64,000 nucleotides of DNA from Reyranella sp. CPCC 100927 (GTDB lineage Bacteria; Pseudomonadota; Alphaproteobacteria; Reyranellales; Reyranellaceae). The stretch spans positions 55,199 to 119,198 of the forward strand of contig NZ_VOHA01000023.1 in the NCBI RefSeq assembly GCF_007859315.1, given 5' to 3'. The position numbers and the translations under genes are program-made. How positions within the stretch are numbered: the first letter of the stretch is position 1; every line of letters begins with the position of its first letter. Shown piece by piece: positions 1 through 8,722 of the stretch. The notes under the pieces were generated by a model. It was not told the DNA's origin, made no database searches, and saw only the letters and a list, made by a program, of their open reading frames with translations.

Positions 1-2
1 TG

Positions 3-599
3 GCCGCCGCCGATGCGGTTCTCCTGGCGGCCATCCGCGACTCCGAGCGGACGCGGCTGCTCGCCTGCGAAGGCAGCGCGGACAATGTCGTCGGCGTGCT
101 TCATGTCCGCGATTTCCTGCTCGACCGCCTGGGCGGCGGCGCCAAGCCGATCCGCGACATGCTGCACCAGCCCATCCTGCTGCCCGACACGTTGGATGCG
201 CTGGAGGCGCTCGACCGCCTGCACGGTGCCGTCGACGCGCTGGGCCTCGTGATCGACGAATACGGTCACAGCGAAGGGGTCGTGACACCGGCCGACGCCC
301 GCCGGGCCGTGCGCGGCGGTGCGGTGTCGGTCACCGCCGACGACGACCCGAAAGTGGTGGCGCGCGCCGACGGGTCGTGGCTGGTCAGCGGCGCGCTGGC
401 CGTCGAAGTGCTGGAAGATACGCTGGGTGTGCCGCTGCCCCGGGACCGCGACTATCACACCGTGGCCGGCCTGATCCTGCATGAGATGCGGCGCATCCCG
501 GCCGTGGCCGAGGCCATCGTGATCGACGGCTGGCGCCTGGAGGTCGTCGACATGGACGGCCGCCGGATCGACCAGGTGCTGGTGGCGAAGACAGGGTAG
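3..599 (+). CDS. CorC/HlyC-family protein, C-terminal part (CBS tail plus transporter-associated domain)
   Basis: The reading frame is open from the window edge, so the start and any N-terminal membrane (CNNM) domain lie outside. The visible 198 residues open with the end of a CBS domain: a segment reading roughly R-L-L-A-C-E-G then N-V-V-G-V-L-H-V-R-D, the usual second half of the CBS pair in this family. After it comes the acidic CorC_HlyC domain (about residues 110-195), with the 'YHTVAGLILHEMRRIP' type segment and a beta-rich end. Family members are linked to magnesium or cobalt efflux at the inner membrane, or to membrane-damage tolerance. The transport function is inference from family. 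It ends convergently with carD, and a shared hairpin lies between them. Confidence 0.85.
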   Translation, partial: AAADAVLLAAIRDSERTRLLACEGSADNVVGVLHVRDFLLDRLGGGAKPIRDMLHQPILLPDTLDALEALDRLHGAVDALGLVIDEYGHSEGVVTPADARRAVRGGAVSVTADDDPKVVARADGSWLVSGALAVEVLEDTLGVPLPRDRDYHTVAGLILHEMRRIPAVAEAIVIDGWRLEVVDMDGRRIDQVLVAKTG

Positions 600-630
600 A
601 AAACACGAAGGGCGGCCCGTGGGCCGCCCT
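600..630 (-). terminator. Rho-independent terminator of carD
   Basis: A perfect 9-bp stem (609-617 with 622-630, loop 618-621) lies between two convergent genes. Read on the minus strand it is followed by a T-rich tract (complement of 600-608), so it fits best as the carD terminator. On the plus strand the tail is not T-rich. Confidence 0.7.
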
Positions 631-656
631 CGCTGTCAGCCGAAGACGCGGCGCGC

Positions 657-1424
657 TTAGGCGGCCTGCTTCAGCATGGTGTTCAGCACGCCCTGCAGCT
701 TCTGCGTCGCGGTATCCTTGTCGATACGCTCGACGGCGGCCAGTTCACGGGCCAGACGGTCCAGCGCCGCCTCGTAGATCTGGCGCTCGCTGTAGGACTG
801 GTCGGGCTGGCCGGCATTGCGGTGCAGGTCGCGCACGACCTCGGCGATCGACACCGGGTCGCCCGAGTTGATCTTGGCTTCGTACTCCTGGGCGCGGCGG
901 TTCCACATCGCGCGGCTGACGCGCGAGCGGCCCTTCAGCGTCGTGAGTGCGCTGTCCATGATCTTGCGGGAGCTCAGCTTGCGCAGGCCCGAGATCTTGG
1001 CCTTGGCCACCGGCACGCGCAGGGTCATGCGATCCTGCTCGAACGAGATCACGAACAGATCGAGCTTGTGGCCGGCGATCTGACGCGCCTCGATATCGAC
1101 CACACGGCCAACGCCATGGGTCGGGTAGACGACGAAATCGCCCTTGTCGAACACCAGATCCGACGCCTTCGGCTCGGGAGCCTTGACGACGGGAACGGCG
1201 GGCTTGGCTGCCGCGGGCTTGTCTGCTGCCAACTTCACGGCGGGGGACTTGCTGCTCTTCATCTCACTCTTCACTTTGGTTGCAGTTATCTTACTGCGGG
1301 CGTCGCTCTTCCCTCGCGCCACGAGCCTTGTACGGGCGTCAGGCTTGGCTTTGCCGGCGCTCTTCGCCGACGCCCGGGCCGCGGCACGAATCTTGGCCGC
1401 AGTCACACTCTTCTTCGTGGCCAT
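657..1424 (-). CDS. carD: CarD-family transcriptional regulator with long basic N-terminal tail
   Basis: Predicted 255-residue RNA-polymerase-binding regulator. The CarD/TRCF RNAP-interaction domain begins near residue 97 ('FDKGDFVVYPTHGVG') and is followed by the helical DNA-binding half with a conserved 'NRRAQEYEAKI' segment. CarD proteins bind the RNAP beta subunit and stabilise open promoter complexes; rRNA promoters are a known target. The first 95 residues are unusual. They are almost entirely Lys, Ala, Ser, Arg and Pro with repeated 'AAKP/AKSAGKAKP' patterns, like a histone H1 tail. Start chosen at 1424 because a GAAGAGGGA Shine-Dalgarno lies just upstream. The frame stays open to 1595, but that extension looks non-coding. 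Confidence 0.9.
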   Translation of the reverse strand: MATKKSVTAAKIRAAARASAKSAGKAKPDARTRLVARGKSDARSKITATKVKSEMKSSKSPAVKLAADKPAAAKPAVPVVKAPEPKASDLVFDKGDFVVYPTHGVGRVVDIEARQIAGHKLDLFVISFEQDRMTLRVPVAKAKISGLRKLSSRKIMDSALTTLKGRSRVSRAMWNRRAQEYEAKINSGDPVSIAEVVRDLHRNAGQPDQSYSERQIYEAALDRLARELAAVERIDKDTATQKLQGVLNTMLKQAA

Positions 1425-1802
1425 CTCGGGTCCCTCTTCACCTGCTTTGGCCGCCGTCGATTCCAGAACCTGCACGCCGCGTCCCAAATCGCGATTCCGA
1501 ACTCTGATCTTGTCTTCAGCCACGCACCCCACTACACATACGCAAAGGACGAACGATCCCCTCCGCCTGTAGCGGTGTCTTCGTTCCCCCAGCAAACTCT
1601 GGCTGAGACCGACCGGTGAGATCGGGCGTGCGGTGGTCCCCTCGAACCGCCGTCATGCAATTGTTTTAATACCACAAAGTAACGCTGGAGTCGCGGCCAA
1701 TGTTGCAAAATAGCAACGCTTGGCGCGCAGAGGGGCTCGTCAAGCCATGCAGGGCTTGCAGAGCTTGATAAAAATTGATGAGCGACTCACCGCTTCGGGT
1801 GA
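1425..1802. other. Intergenic region between fdxA and carD
   Basis: This 378-base gap must hold the carD promoter (minus strand) and the 3' end of the fdxA transcript. An AT-rich patch around 1660-1715 is the likely promoter area. I see no convincing gene and no clear consensus -35/-10 pair. Confidence 0.4.
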
Positions 1803-2138
1803 TTAGCGCTTGGCCGGCTCCGGGCTGAACAACGTATCAAACTTGTTCGGTTGACCCTTGAACGTTTCGGCATCAGCCGGCGCGTCGCCTTTACGGGTAA
1901 TATTTGGCCACTTGGCCGAATATTCGCGATTGACCTCCAGCCAGCGCTCCTGGTCCCCGTCGGTATCGGGCTTGATCGCCTCGGGCGGACATTCGGGCTC
2001 ACACACGCCGCAGTCGATACACTCGTCCGGATTGATGACGAGCATGTTCTCGCCTTCGTAGAAGCAGTCGACCGGACAAACCTCAACGCAATCCATGTAC
2101 TTGCACTTGATGCAAGCTTCAGTGACGACATAGGCCAT
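1803..2138 (-). CDS. fdxA: Seven-iron ferredoxin FdxA (3Fe-4S and 4Fe-4S)
   Basis: A 111-residue soluble ferredoxin of the type common in alphaproteobacteria. Cysteines C9, C12, C17 and C21 and the second set '[12 protein letters not shown]' give the ligand pattern of a 3Fe-4S plus a 4Fe-4S cluster. The C-terminal extension rich in charged and aromatic residues ('[16 protein letters not shown]') is typical of the family. It carries electrons in the cytoplasm; the partner enzyme is not shown by context. Start chosen at the '[10 protein letters not shown]' methionine, where family similarity begins, although the frame continues upstream to 2243. Confidence 0.95.
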   Translation of the reverse strand: MAYVVTEACIKCKYMDCVEVCPVDCFYEGENMLVINPDECIDCGVCEPECPPEAIKPDTDGDQERWLEVNREYSAKWPNITRKGDAPADAETFKGQPNKFDTLFSPEPAKR

Positions 2139-2291
2139 AGACGGCTCCACGGAGACCGGAAGACAAGGCGTGCGCGCTCTTAGCCTGCGTTGTTGCAGTG
2201 CGCAAGGACGCTCGACAATTTGCATACGGGCAATGCTCGCCACCCGCAGGTCGCGCGCCGCAACCGACCAATCCCCGGATGTGCGGACATT

Positions 2292-2549
2292 CTAGAAATC
2301 CGTGACGCGCCCGTTGAACTGCCAGTCGCCGTAGCGCGTGGGCTCGGGACCGGGCGGACCACCGATTTCCGTCGGTCGGGGCGGCGTCGGGGATGCCGTC
2401 AGCTGCGGCTGCGCGGTCGCCGGCGTCGCACGGTCGCCCGCCGTGTTCTCGGCGGTGGGAAGAGGGGTCTGTGACGTTACGCCCATCTCTCGGATATGGC
2501 CCCCGGCGGCTGCCTTGCCAAGGCTTGATCGCGGTGGTGCTGTGCCCAT
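2292..2549 (-). CDS. DUF1674 protein (succinate dehydrogenase assembly factor 4-like)
   Basis: The C-terminus reads '[19 protein letters not shown]', the signature of DUF1674, the bacterial relatives of mitochondrial SDHAF4, which helps maturation of the flavoprotein subunit of succinate dehydrogenase. The rest is a low-complexity Pro/Thr/Ala linker, as usual for this family. The frame is 85 codons from 2549; a second ATG at 2486 would give 64 residues and is closer to the family's usual size. Neither start has a strong Shine-Dalgarno. DUF1674 genes often sit beside htpX and rsmB in alphaproteobacteria, and that is the arrangement here, which supports the call. Confidence 0.8.
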   Translation of the reverse strand: MGTAPPRSSLGKAAAGGHIREMGVTSQTPLPTAENTAGDRATPATAQPQLTASPTPPRPTEIGGPPGPEPTRYGDWQFNGRVTDF

Positions 2550-2604
2550 GTCTGATGCTGTCGCGGGCGCCCTCCTGGTGACGGTGCCGCGATGGAGGGT
2601 TTTG

Positions 2605-3612
2605 ATGAACTACATTCGTACCGGTCTCTTGCTGGCGGCGTTGACCGCGCTGTTCCTGGTTGTCGGCTACGCGCTGGGCGGCCAGAGCGGCATGCTGATC
2701 GCACTGGTGATTGCGGTGGTCGGCAACGCGGCGTCGTTCTGGTTCAGCGACAGCATCGTGCTGCGGATGTATGGCGCCCGCGAGGTCGGGCCCCAGGATG
2801 CGCCGGCTTTCTACGGCATTGTCCAGCAGCTGGCGCAGCGCGCCGGCCTGCCGATGCCGCGCGTCTACCTGATCGACACCGACCAGCCCAACGCCTTCGC
2901 CACCGGGCGCTCGCCGGAGAAGGCCGCCGTCGCGGCGACCACCGGCCTGCTCAACGGGCTGTCGCGTGAGGAGATCGCCGGCGTGATGGCGCACGAACTG
3001 GCGCACGTGAAGCATCGCGATACGCTCACCATGACCGTGGCGGCGACGATCTCGGGCGCCATCGGCGCCCTGGGCCAGATCTTCATGTTCCAGTCCCTGT
3101 TCGGGCGCCGTGACGAGGGCGACCGCGGCGGCGGTGGGCTGGGCATGATCGGCGGCCTGGCCGCCATGATCCTGGCGCCGCTGGCGGCGTCGCTGGTGCA
3201 GATGGCGATCAGCCGCAGCCGCGAATACGAAGCCGACCGCGGCGGCGCCGAGATCTGCGGCAATCCGCTGTGGCTCGCCTCGGCGCTGGGCAAGCTCGAG
3301 ATGCTGGCGCGCGGTGGCGTCGTCAACGAACCGGCTGAGCGCAATCCGGCGACGGCGCATTTGTTCATCGTCAACCCGCTGTCCGGTGGCGGCTTCGCCA
3401 GCCTGTTCTCGACGCACCCGTCGATGGAGGACCGCATCGCCCGCCTGCAGCACATGGCCGGCGCGACGTCCGGTGGCGATGCCTATGCACCGCGTCCCAC
3501 CGCGGCCGGTGCCGGCCCGTGGGGAGCGGCACCGCCGCCCGCGCGTGGGCGCGGCCGCCCCTGGGAGACCGGCCCGGTGCAGCGCGCACCGCGCCGCGGC
3601 CCCTGGGGTTGA
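2605..3612 (+). CDS. htpX: Zinc metalloprotease HtpX
   Basis: Predicted 335-residue inner-membrane M48 protease that degrades misfolded membrane proteins together with FtsH. Two N-terminal membrane segments (about 8-28 and 30-48) are followed by the catalytic zinc motif HELAH at residues 130-134. The third ligand region '[10 protein letters not shown]' is near 215, and two further membrane segments lie between. Residues after about 290 form an extra Pro/Gly/Arg/Ala-rich tail ('RGPWG' repeats) that is not part of the usual domain. Start 2605 follows a GGAGGG Shine-Dalgarno by five bases; the frame is open upstream but shows no conserved sequence. Confidence 0.95.
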   Translation: MNYIRTGLLLAALTALFLVVGYALGGQSGMLIALVIAVVGNAASFWFSDSIVLRMYGAREVGPQDAPAFYGIVQQLAQRAGLPMPRVYLIDTDQPNAFATGRSPEKAAVAATTGLLNGLSREEIAGVMAHELAHVKHRDTLTMTVAATISGAIGALGQIFMFQSLFGRRDEGDRGGGGLGMIGGLAAMILAPLAASLVQMAISRSREYEADRGGAEICGNPLWLASALGKLEMLARGGVVNEPAERNPATAHLFIVNPLSGGGFASLFSTHPSMEDRIARLQHMAGATSGGDAYAPRPTAAGAGPWGAAPPPARGRGRPWETGPVQRAPRRGPWG

Positions 3613-3835
3613 CGCCGGATCGCCGCCGTCACCGGCATTGATGCTCGGATGCCTCGGCCCCGCACGTCGCGGGACCGGGGCATCGTCGCACGTGCCGCTG
3701 GCCAACGCGGCAAGTCCCCTATAACGACACCCGCACGAGACCATTGATGCGCCGCGATGTGAGTCGCCGGCGCGAAGGGATAACCCATCGTCCATGCCGA
3801 CTCCTCCGTCAGCCTCCGGACCAGGCGGTGATTTG

Positions 3836-5119
3836 ATGGCCAGCCGGCGCGTGGCGCTGGCTGTCCTGCAGTCCGTGTTGCGCCAGGCCCAGCCGCTGGA
3901 AGAAACGATTACCCGCCATCCCGGCTTCGCGCCGCTGGACCCGCGGGATCGCGCGTTCGTGCGCCTGCTGGTCGCTACGGTTCTGCGCCGGCTCGGCGAG
4001 ATCGATGCGGTGCTGGCGGGCTGCCTGGAGAAGCCGCTGCCCGAGGATGCCGACAAGGTTATCGACGCGCTGCGGATCGGTGTCGCCCAGTTGCTGTTCC
4101 TCGACACGCCGGCGCACGCCGCGGTCGATACATCGGTGCGGCTGGTGGCGGGTTCACCCCTGGACCGCTTCAAAAGCTTGGTGAACGGTGTCCTGCGGCG
4201 GCTGTCGCGCGAGCGCGCCGCGATGGTACCGCCGGCCGACGCCGGGCGGCTGAATACGCCCGACTGGCTCTGGCAGTCGTGGGTGGCAGCCTACGGCGAG
4301 GCGACGGCGCGGGCCATGGCCGAGCAGCATTTGCGCGAAGCGCCGCTCGATTTCAGCCTGCGCGACCCGGCATCGGCCGACGCATGGGCGCGCCGGCTGG
4401 ACGCCGAGATCCTGCCCCAGGGCAGCCTGCGGCGGGCCGCCGGCGGCCGCATCGAAGACCTGCCGGGCTACGCCGAGGGCGCCTGGTGGATCCAGGACGC
4501 GGCGGCGGCACTGCCGGTGCGCCTGCTGGGCGATCTGCGCGGTCGGGTCGTGATCGACCTGTGCGCTGCGCCGGGTGGCAAGACCCTGCAACTGTTGGCG
4601 GGCGGGGCGCAGGTCACGGCCGTCGACCTGTCGGCCCGCCGCATGAAACGGCTGGCGGACAACACGCGCCGCGTCGGTGTCGCGGCGGACCTGGTGACGG
4701 CTGATGCGGCGCAATGGCGGCCGGCGGCGGCGGCCGATGCCGTGCTCCTTGATGCGCCCTGCAGCGCCACCGGGACCCTGCGCCGGCATCCCGATATCGC
4801 GCGCGCCAAGGGGCCGGCCGATATCGCGCGCCTGGCGGTCGTGCAGGACCGCCTGCTGGTGGCTGCCGCCGAGATGCTGCGGCCGGGCGGCACGCTGGTC
4901 TATGCCGTCTGCTCGCTTCAGCCGGAGGAAGGGCCGCAGCGCGTCGCGGCAGCGGTGCGGACGTTGCCGTTGGACCGTCTACCGGTCGAGGCCGACGAAT
5001 TGCCCGATCTCGGTGAGGCGCTGACGCCCGACGGTGACGTCCGGACGTCGCCCTCCTTCTGGTCGTCACGCGGTGGCATGGACGGCTTTTTCATCGCCCG
5101 ATTGCGTCGGCGTGGGTAA
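3836..5119 (+). CDS. rsmB: 16S rRNA (cytosine-C5) methyltransferase RsmB
   Basis: Predicted 427-residue enzyme methylating a cytosine of 16S rRNA (C967 in E. coli) with S-adenosylmethionine. An N-terminal NusB-like RNA-binding domain (about 1-130) precedes the Rossmann methyltransferase domain. SAM-binding motif 'DLCAAPGGKT' is near residue 240. The motif IV catalytic 'DAPCSATGTLRRHPD' is near 306, and the second cysteine is in 'YAVCSLQPEEG' near 360. Start 3836 (MASRRV) has an AGGCGGTG sequence upstream; 3794 is an alternative in-frame start adding 14 residues. Confidence 0.93.
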   Translation: MASRRVALAVLQSVLRQAQPLEETITRHPGFAPLDPRDRAFVRLLVATVLRRLGEIDAVLAGCLEKPLPEDADKVIDALRIGVAQLLFLDTPAHAAVDTSVRLVAGSPLDRFKSLVNGVLRRLSRERAAMVPPADAGRLNTPDWLWQSWVAAYGEATARAMAEQHLREAPLDFSLRDPASADAWARRLDAEILPQGSLRRAAGGRIEDLPGYAEGAWWIQDAAAALPVRLLGDLRGRVVIDLCAAPGGKTLQLLAGGAQVTAVDLSARRMKRLADNTRRVGVAADLVTADAAQWRPAAAADAVLLDAPCSATGTLRRHPDIARAKGPADIARLAVVQDRLLVAAAEMLRPGGTLVYAVCSLQPEEGPQRVAAAVRTLPLDRLPVEADELPDLGEALTPDGDVRTSPSFWSSRGGMDGFFIARLRRRG

Positions 5120-5765
5120 GTCGATTTTTGCAACCTGATATCACCAAGATTAGTAGCATTCAGGGCGTCGCTAACGGGGTTTTGACGTGGCCCAGTGAAT
5201 TGATTTTGTTGCAATTATTGGGAAAACAGCGCCACGATCGGATGTTTTTCCGTCCAATTTGGAAACTTTCTTTGACATTTCAATCACGAAAAAGTACAAC
5301 GTTTTCGTGTCCGAGATAACGGCACAGGCACCGACCGAACGATGCGGTGCACCCATAAAAGTGGTTGCGAGTTGATCGGGCGTACCGGACCCGTCCATTC
5401 GGTCCGGCCATTCAATCAAGGGTATGGGAGGATTGCGGTTTCGCTGATCGACGCAGTGGTGAACTGCGTCAGCGTCCCCTCACCGAAGCACCCTCGCTCG
5501 TCGCGGTTGGTTGGAACCGTCTGATGCGCACAGGGCGCCGAGCACAACCTCGACACCGATCGTCTCTCCTCTCTCTCTTCGACGGTGTGGCGGGTGGGTT
5601 CAGCGACGGCGGGCGAGGTGCCACCTCGACGGAGGGCTGCAGATCGGCGGCAACCGCAGCGTTCTTCCCTGCTTACGGCAAAACAATAAGTCAGGAACGA
5701 AAAGACTGTTGTGCGGCGGCAAACCGTCGAAACAGCAGTTCCGGATCGATCCGAGGAAGGGGAGC
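5120..5765. other. Gene-poor region with AT-rich core
   Basis: No convincing gene is seen in these 646 bases. The part from about 5130 to 5310 is clearly AT-richer than the flanks and contains the promoter listed at 5272-5300. The rest is GC-rich with no conserved frame and could be a long leader of the 5766 gene or an RNA gene. Confidence 0.5.
5272..5300 (+). promoter_or_regulatory. Strong sigma70-type promoter
   Basis: TTGACA at 5272-5277 (perfect -35), 17-base spacer, TACAAC at 5295-5300 as -10. It reads rightwards. The first plausible coding start downstream is at 5766, leaving a leader of about 460 bases. Confidence 0.6.
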
Positions 5766-6254
5766 ATGGCTGTCCGCAATCGCTCCAGTGTCGTGGATAT
5801 TGAGATCGCCGACATGGCCATCGGCAACAGTGCCCATGGCCCGTGCATCGACGAAGACTGGTACTACGTCGGCAGTACCGACAATTACGCGCGCCGCATC
5901 GAGGGCGCGTCGCCAGCTGGCGGGCGTGTAAACCACATCGTGCTGTGGAACTGCGGCGATGCCGACGGTGACGCGGCGAACAATACGTGCCCGTCGCTGA
6001 TCGGCTCTGAACTGGGCAGTCCTTCGGCGGCTGCCGGCGACGTTTGCGTCACCTATGGCGCCGGCGCGGGGCCGGCACTGGCCACGATTACCATCGGTAC
6101 GGCCAGCATCGTCTTTGATCCCCGAACCATCGCTGACGTCGTTCTGTGGAACAGCGCCGCCAAGGCAGGGCAACGACGCCCCGAGCTGTTCACGTGGGAC
6201 ACCAGCGCCCGCAGCGGTGCCGGCGCTTTCGTCTTCGCCGGGTACACCGGATAG
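5766..6254 (+). CDS. Unknown protein, 162 residues
   Basis: I do not recognise a family. The start at 5766 is preceded by a strong purine-rich Shine-Dalgarno (GGAAGGGGAG). The protein is acidic, rich in Asn, Gly, Ala and Asp, and has two Cys near the middle ('LWNCGD' and 'NNTCPS'). Short hydrophobic strands such as 'ATITIGTASIVFDP' and 'GAGAFVFAGYTG' suggest an all-beta fold. There is no signal peptide or membrane segment. It stands alone, downstream of the promoter at 5272, and is followed by a hairpin at 6262. Confidence 0.6.
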   Translation: MAVRNRSSVVDIEIADMAIGNSAHGPCIDEDWYYVGSTDNYARRIEGASPAGGRVNHIVLWNCGDADGDAANNTCPSLIGSELGSPSAAAGDVCVTYGAGAGPALATITIGTASIVFDPRTIADVVLWNSAAKAGQRRPELFTWDTSARSGAGAFVFAGYTG

Positions 6255-6261
6255 ACACGGT

Positions 6262-6292
6262 CGCGGGGCGGCGGTGATCGCTCTGCCCCGCG
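6262..6292 (+). terminator. Hairpin downstream of the 5766 gene
   Basis: An 8-bp perfect stem (6262-6269 with 6285-6292) starts seven bases after the stop codon. No T-run follows, so it may be a weak terminator or an mRNA 3' end stabiliser. From here to 6961 I see no gene except the promoter at 6609. Confidence 0.4.
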
Positions 6293-6608
6293 CTCCACAC
6301 ATGCTGTCGGGTAGCAGGTCAGCCCACCGAGCCGTTTCGGTCATGCGCGGTTCGTGACGCCATCCCCTGTGGTCCGGAGCAGACAGTCCCGCGGCAGAGT
6401 TCAATGTGCGCTGCGGGTGGCGGGAGAGGGGCGATCGGTACCCCACAGCCTTCGCTCTTCTCCGCCAACCGAACAGGTCCAGTGCGCGTCGATTTTATCG
6501 CTTTTCCAAGCACTTGGATGTGCCTTGGCGTCGTCGGTCGGGAGCGCGTTTCATGCTGAAATGCGACTTATTTCACAGACATCTTTCACGTTGTATTGAC
6601 GTTTAGCT

Positions 6609-6637
6609 TTGACGGAATTCGGGTCCTGCGTTAGATT
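6609..6637 (+). promoter_or_regulatory. Sigma70-type promoter
   Basis: TTGACG (6609-6614), 17-base spacer, TAGATT (6632-6637) in a locally AT-rich stretch. It reads towards the two tiny ORFs at 6962 and 7107. Confidence 0.5.
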
Positions 6638-6961
6638 GTGTCCATTCTGGATGTAAGCGTTGAGTAACGCTTGACGAGGCGCCGAACGAGGGTCCGGCGC
6701 TTACGATGAAGGCGTGTCTGGTTGTAGGGGTTGAGCGATCGGGCGGGGAGCGCGCAGGCGCGGCTGTTCCGTCCAACGGGTTTTGCGCCCGACGCCGATC
6801 GTCGAGAGACGATCATGCGACCGGGGAGATGAGGCAGGCGCAGCGAGGTGCACCGGGAAAGGCACCGGCGCGCGCGGCCCGTCACAATCAGGCGCAGACC
6901 AGGGTGAACCGCCCGATCGCTCGTTCGCGTGGCCGCAGCTTGCCGGTGGGTGAGAATGACA

Positions 6962-7048
6962 ATGCGCAATTTGATCGGGCTGCACTGGGATACCGCCATG
7001 GCGATGGCGCTGCTGGTCGGCTGTGTCTACCTGGTCACGATCGGGTAG
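6962..7048 (+). CDS. Possible 28-residue membrane microprotein
   Basis: An ATG ORF of 28 codons. After a short polar start ('MRNLIGLHWDT') it is one continuous hydrophobic helix rich in Ala, Leu, Val and Ile. A weak purine-rich sequence (GGGTGAGA) precedes the start. It lies 58 bases upstream of a second small hydrophobic ORF. No family recognised. It could be chance. Confidence 0.3.
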   Translation: MRNLIGLHWDTAMAMALLVGCVYLVTIG

Positions 7049-7106
7049 ACGGCGGCCGGTCGGCATCGAAGCGGGACCGGCAAACCAAAACAGAAGAGCG
7101 TGCGGG

Positions 7107-7235
7107 ATGCGTAAGACAGCGGTGGCAGTGCGCTTCGACTCCGCCACGCGCCGCCTGGCCACCATCACCTTCGGCTTTACCGCGGCGACCGCGATGGCCG
7201 TTCTCGCCTGGGTAAGCCTGCTGGCGCGTCTCTGA
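7107..7235 (+). CDS. Possible 42-residue single-span membrane protein
   Basis: The ORF begins with a basic stretch ('MRKTAVAVRFDSATRRLA') and continues as one hydrophobic helix of about 20 residues ending 'SLLARL'. That is the positive-inside pattern of a single-span inner-membrane protein. It ends six bases before the 3' end of the convergent exonuclease gene. No family recognised. Confidence 0.4.
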   Translation: MRKTAVAVRFDSATRRLATITFGFTAATAMAVLAWVSLLARL

Positions 7236-7241
7236 CCGGCG

Positions 7242-8063
7242 TCAAATGGCGAAGGTCGCCAATACCGGGACGTGATCGCTGGCCTTGTCCCAGTCGCGCG
7301 TGTCCTTGGCGATGCGGTAGCCGGTGATCGCACCGCCCAGTGCCGGCGTTGCCAGGATGTGATCCAGTCGACGGCCCCGGTCCGACTTGCGCCAGTCCAG
7401 ATTGCGGTAGCTCCACCAGCTGTAGAGCTTCTGGTCTGCCGGAACGAAGCGGCGCGGCACGTCGATCCAGTCGCGCGATTGCATCATCTTGGCGAACAGC
7501 GCGACCTCGGTCGGTGTGTGTGACACCACATCGAGCAGCTGCTTGTGGCTCCACACGTCGTGCTCCAGCGGCGCGACGTTGAGATCGCCGACCGCGATCG
7601 ATCGCTTGCCAAGCCGCGCGCCCTTCTTCGGCGCATCGGCCGTGAACCAGTCGGCCATCTCGCGATAGAAATCGAGCTTGTGGGCGAACTTCACGTTCTG
7701 CTGGGGGTCGGGAATGTCACCGCCGGACGGGATGTAGAGGTTGTCGACCACGATCGGATCGCCGCCCGTGTCGAGCCAGGCACGGACATGCCGGCAGTCC
7801 TCCTTGCCGCAACGGTGGTGAATGGCCGTGCCCGTGAACGGCACCCGGCTGATGATCGCCACGCCGTTGTAGCCCTTCATGCCGTGCACCAGGCGGTGCG
7901 TATAGCCCAGCTTGTCGAAGGCGCCGTGCGGGAAAAGATCGTCCGGGCACTTGGTCTCCTGCAAGCACAGGACGTCAGGCTTCTCTTTTTTCAGGAAGCG
8001 GGTGACGTTGAGGATGCGCAGGCGCACCGAGTTGATGTTCCAGGTCGCAACGGTGAGGGGCAT
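7242..8063 (-). CDS. xthA: Exodeoxyribonuclease III
   Basis: A 273-residue endonuclease/exonuclease/phosphatase-fold enzyme acting in base excision repair as AP endonuclease and 3'-5' exonuclease. Visible motifs: 'WNINSVRLR' at the start, 'CLQETK' with the metal-binding Glu near 37, the Tyr-containing 'YNGVAIISR', 'VGDLNVAP', and the terminal 'ASDHVPVLATF' with the catalytic Asp-His. Full length for the family. The next gene upstream (8109) is on the same strand with a 45-base gap. Confidence 0.95.
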   Translation of the reverse strand: MPLTVATWNINSVRLRILNVTRFLKKEKPDVLCLQETKCPDDLFPHGAFDKLGYTHRLVHGMKGYNGVAIISRVPFTGTAIHHRCGKEDCRHVRAWLDTGGDPIVVDNLYIPSGGDIPDPQQNVKFAHKLDFYREMADWFTADAPKKGARLGKRSIAVGDLNVAPLEHDVWSHKQLLDVVSHTPTEVALFAKMMQSRDWIDVPRRFVPADQKLYSWWSYRNLDWRKSDRGRRLDHILATPALGGAITGYRIAKDTRDWDKASDHVPVLATFAI

Positions 8064-8108
8064 GGGGGTGTGATCGTCGGAACGGCGGGAGAGGTTGTGG
8101 TGGTGATA

Positions 8109-8714
8109 CTACGGGCGTCGGCGGACACCCAGCGTATCGAGCTGCTCGCGCACCAGATCGATGCGATCGCTGCCCCAGAACAGTTCGCCGTCGATGACGA
8201 ACATCGGCACGCCGAAGACCCCGGCCGCTTCGGCGTCGGCCCGGATCCGGTCGTGCGTCGTGCCGCCCTCGCTCGCCGCAAACGCGGCGAAGCCGTTCGC
8301 GTCGGCGCCGGCGCGTTGCAGCACCGAGGCCACGACGTCGACGTCCTCGATGTCGAACGCGCGCTTCCAGAACAGCTCGAAGGCAAGGTCGAGATAGGCG
8401 CGCTGGACGCCCTGTCCTTCGGCGTACAGCATGCCGATCTGGGCCGGCCGCGAGTTGAAGATCTTCTCCGGCCCCTTCAGGACAAGGCCCTGCTTGTTGG
8501 CGTAGCGCCGGGCATCCATGTACGAGTACCGCACCCGCCGCCAGTGGTGGGGCGAACGGTCATCCACGGCGCCGAGATAGGACGGGATGTCGAGCGTATA
8601 CGGCAGCCAGCGCAGCGCGATGTCGTAGTCCTCGACCAGTTGGTACGCCGGCGCCTTGGCGACGAAAGCGTAAGGGCTCTTGATGTCGGTGTAGAGCAGA
8701 ACCGTCTTCGCCAT
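8109..8714 (-). CDS. DsbA-fold 2-hydroxychromene-2-carboxylate isomerase-like protein
   Basis: A 201-residue protein of the HCCA isomerase/DSBA superfamily (glutathione transferase kappa-like). Visible: N-terminal 'YTDIKSPYAF', where Ser replaces the redox cysteine pair; a helical insertion in the middle; and the C-terminal thioredoxin-fold 'FGVPMFVIDGELFWGSDRI' with the cis-Pro. Relatives isomerise aromatic degradation intermediates with glutathione; the real substrate is unknown. The start at 8714 leaves eight bases to the stop of the upstream M20 gene, so the two are probably cotranscribed. Confidence 0.85.
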   Translation of the reverse strand: MAKTVLLYTDIKSPYAFVAKAPAYQLVEDYDIALRWLPYTLDIPSYLGAVDDRSPHHWRRVRYSYMDARRYANKQGLVLKGPEKIFNSRPAQIGMLYAEGQGVQRAYLDLAFELFWKRAFDIEDVDVVASVLQRAGADANGFAAFAASEGGTTHDRIRADAEAAGVFGVPMFVIDGELFWGSDRIDLVREQLDTLGVRRRP

Positions 8715-8722
8715 CGCCGGCA

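Noticed and set aside
2119..4173. 684-codon frame on the minus strand
   Set aside because: It crosses htpX, the DUF1674 gene and the start of rsmB antisense. Its translation is Arg-rich low complexity, a side effect of high GC.
5365..5931. 188-codon plus-strand frame across the promoter leader
   Set aside because: Ser/Arg-rich, no ribosome site, and it overlaps the better-supported 5766 gene in another frame.
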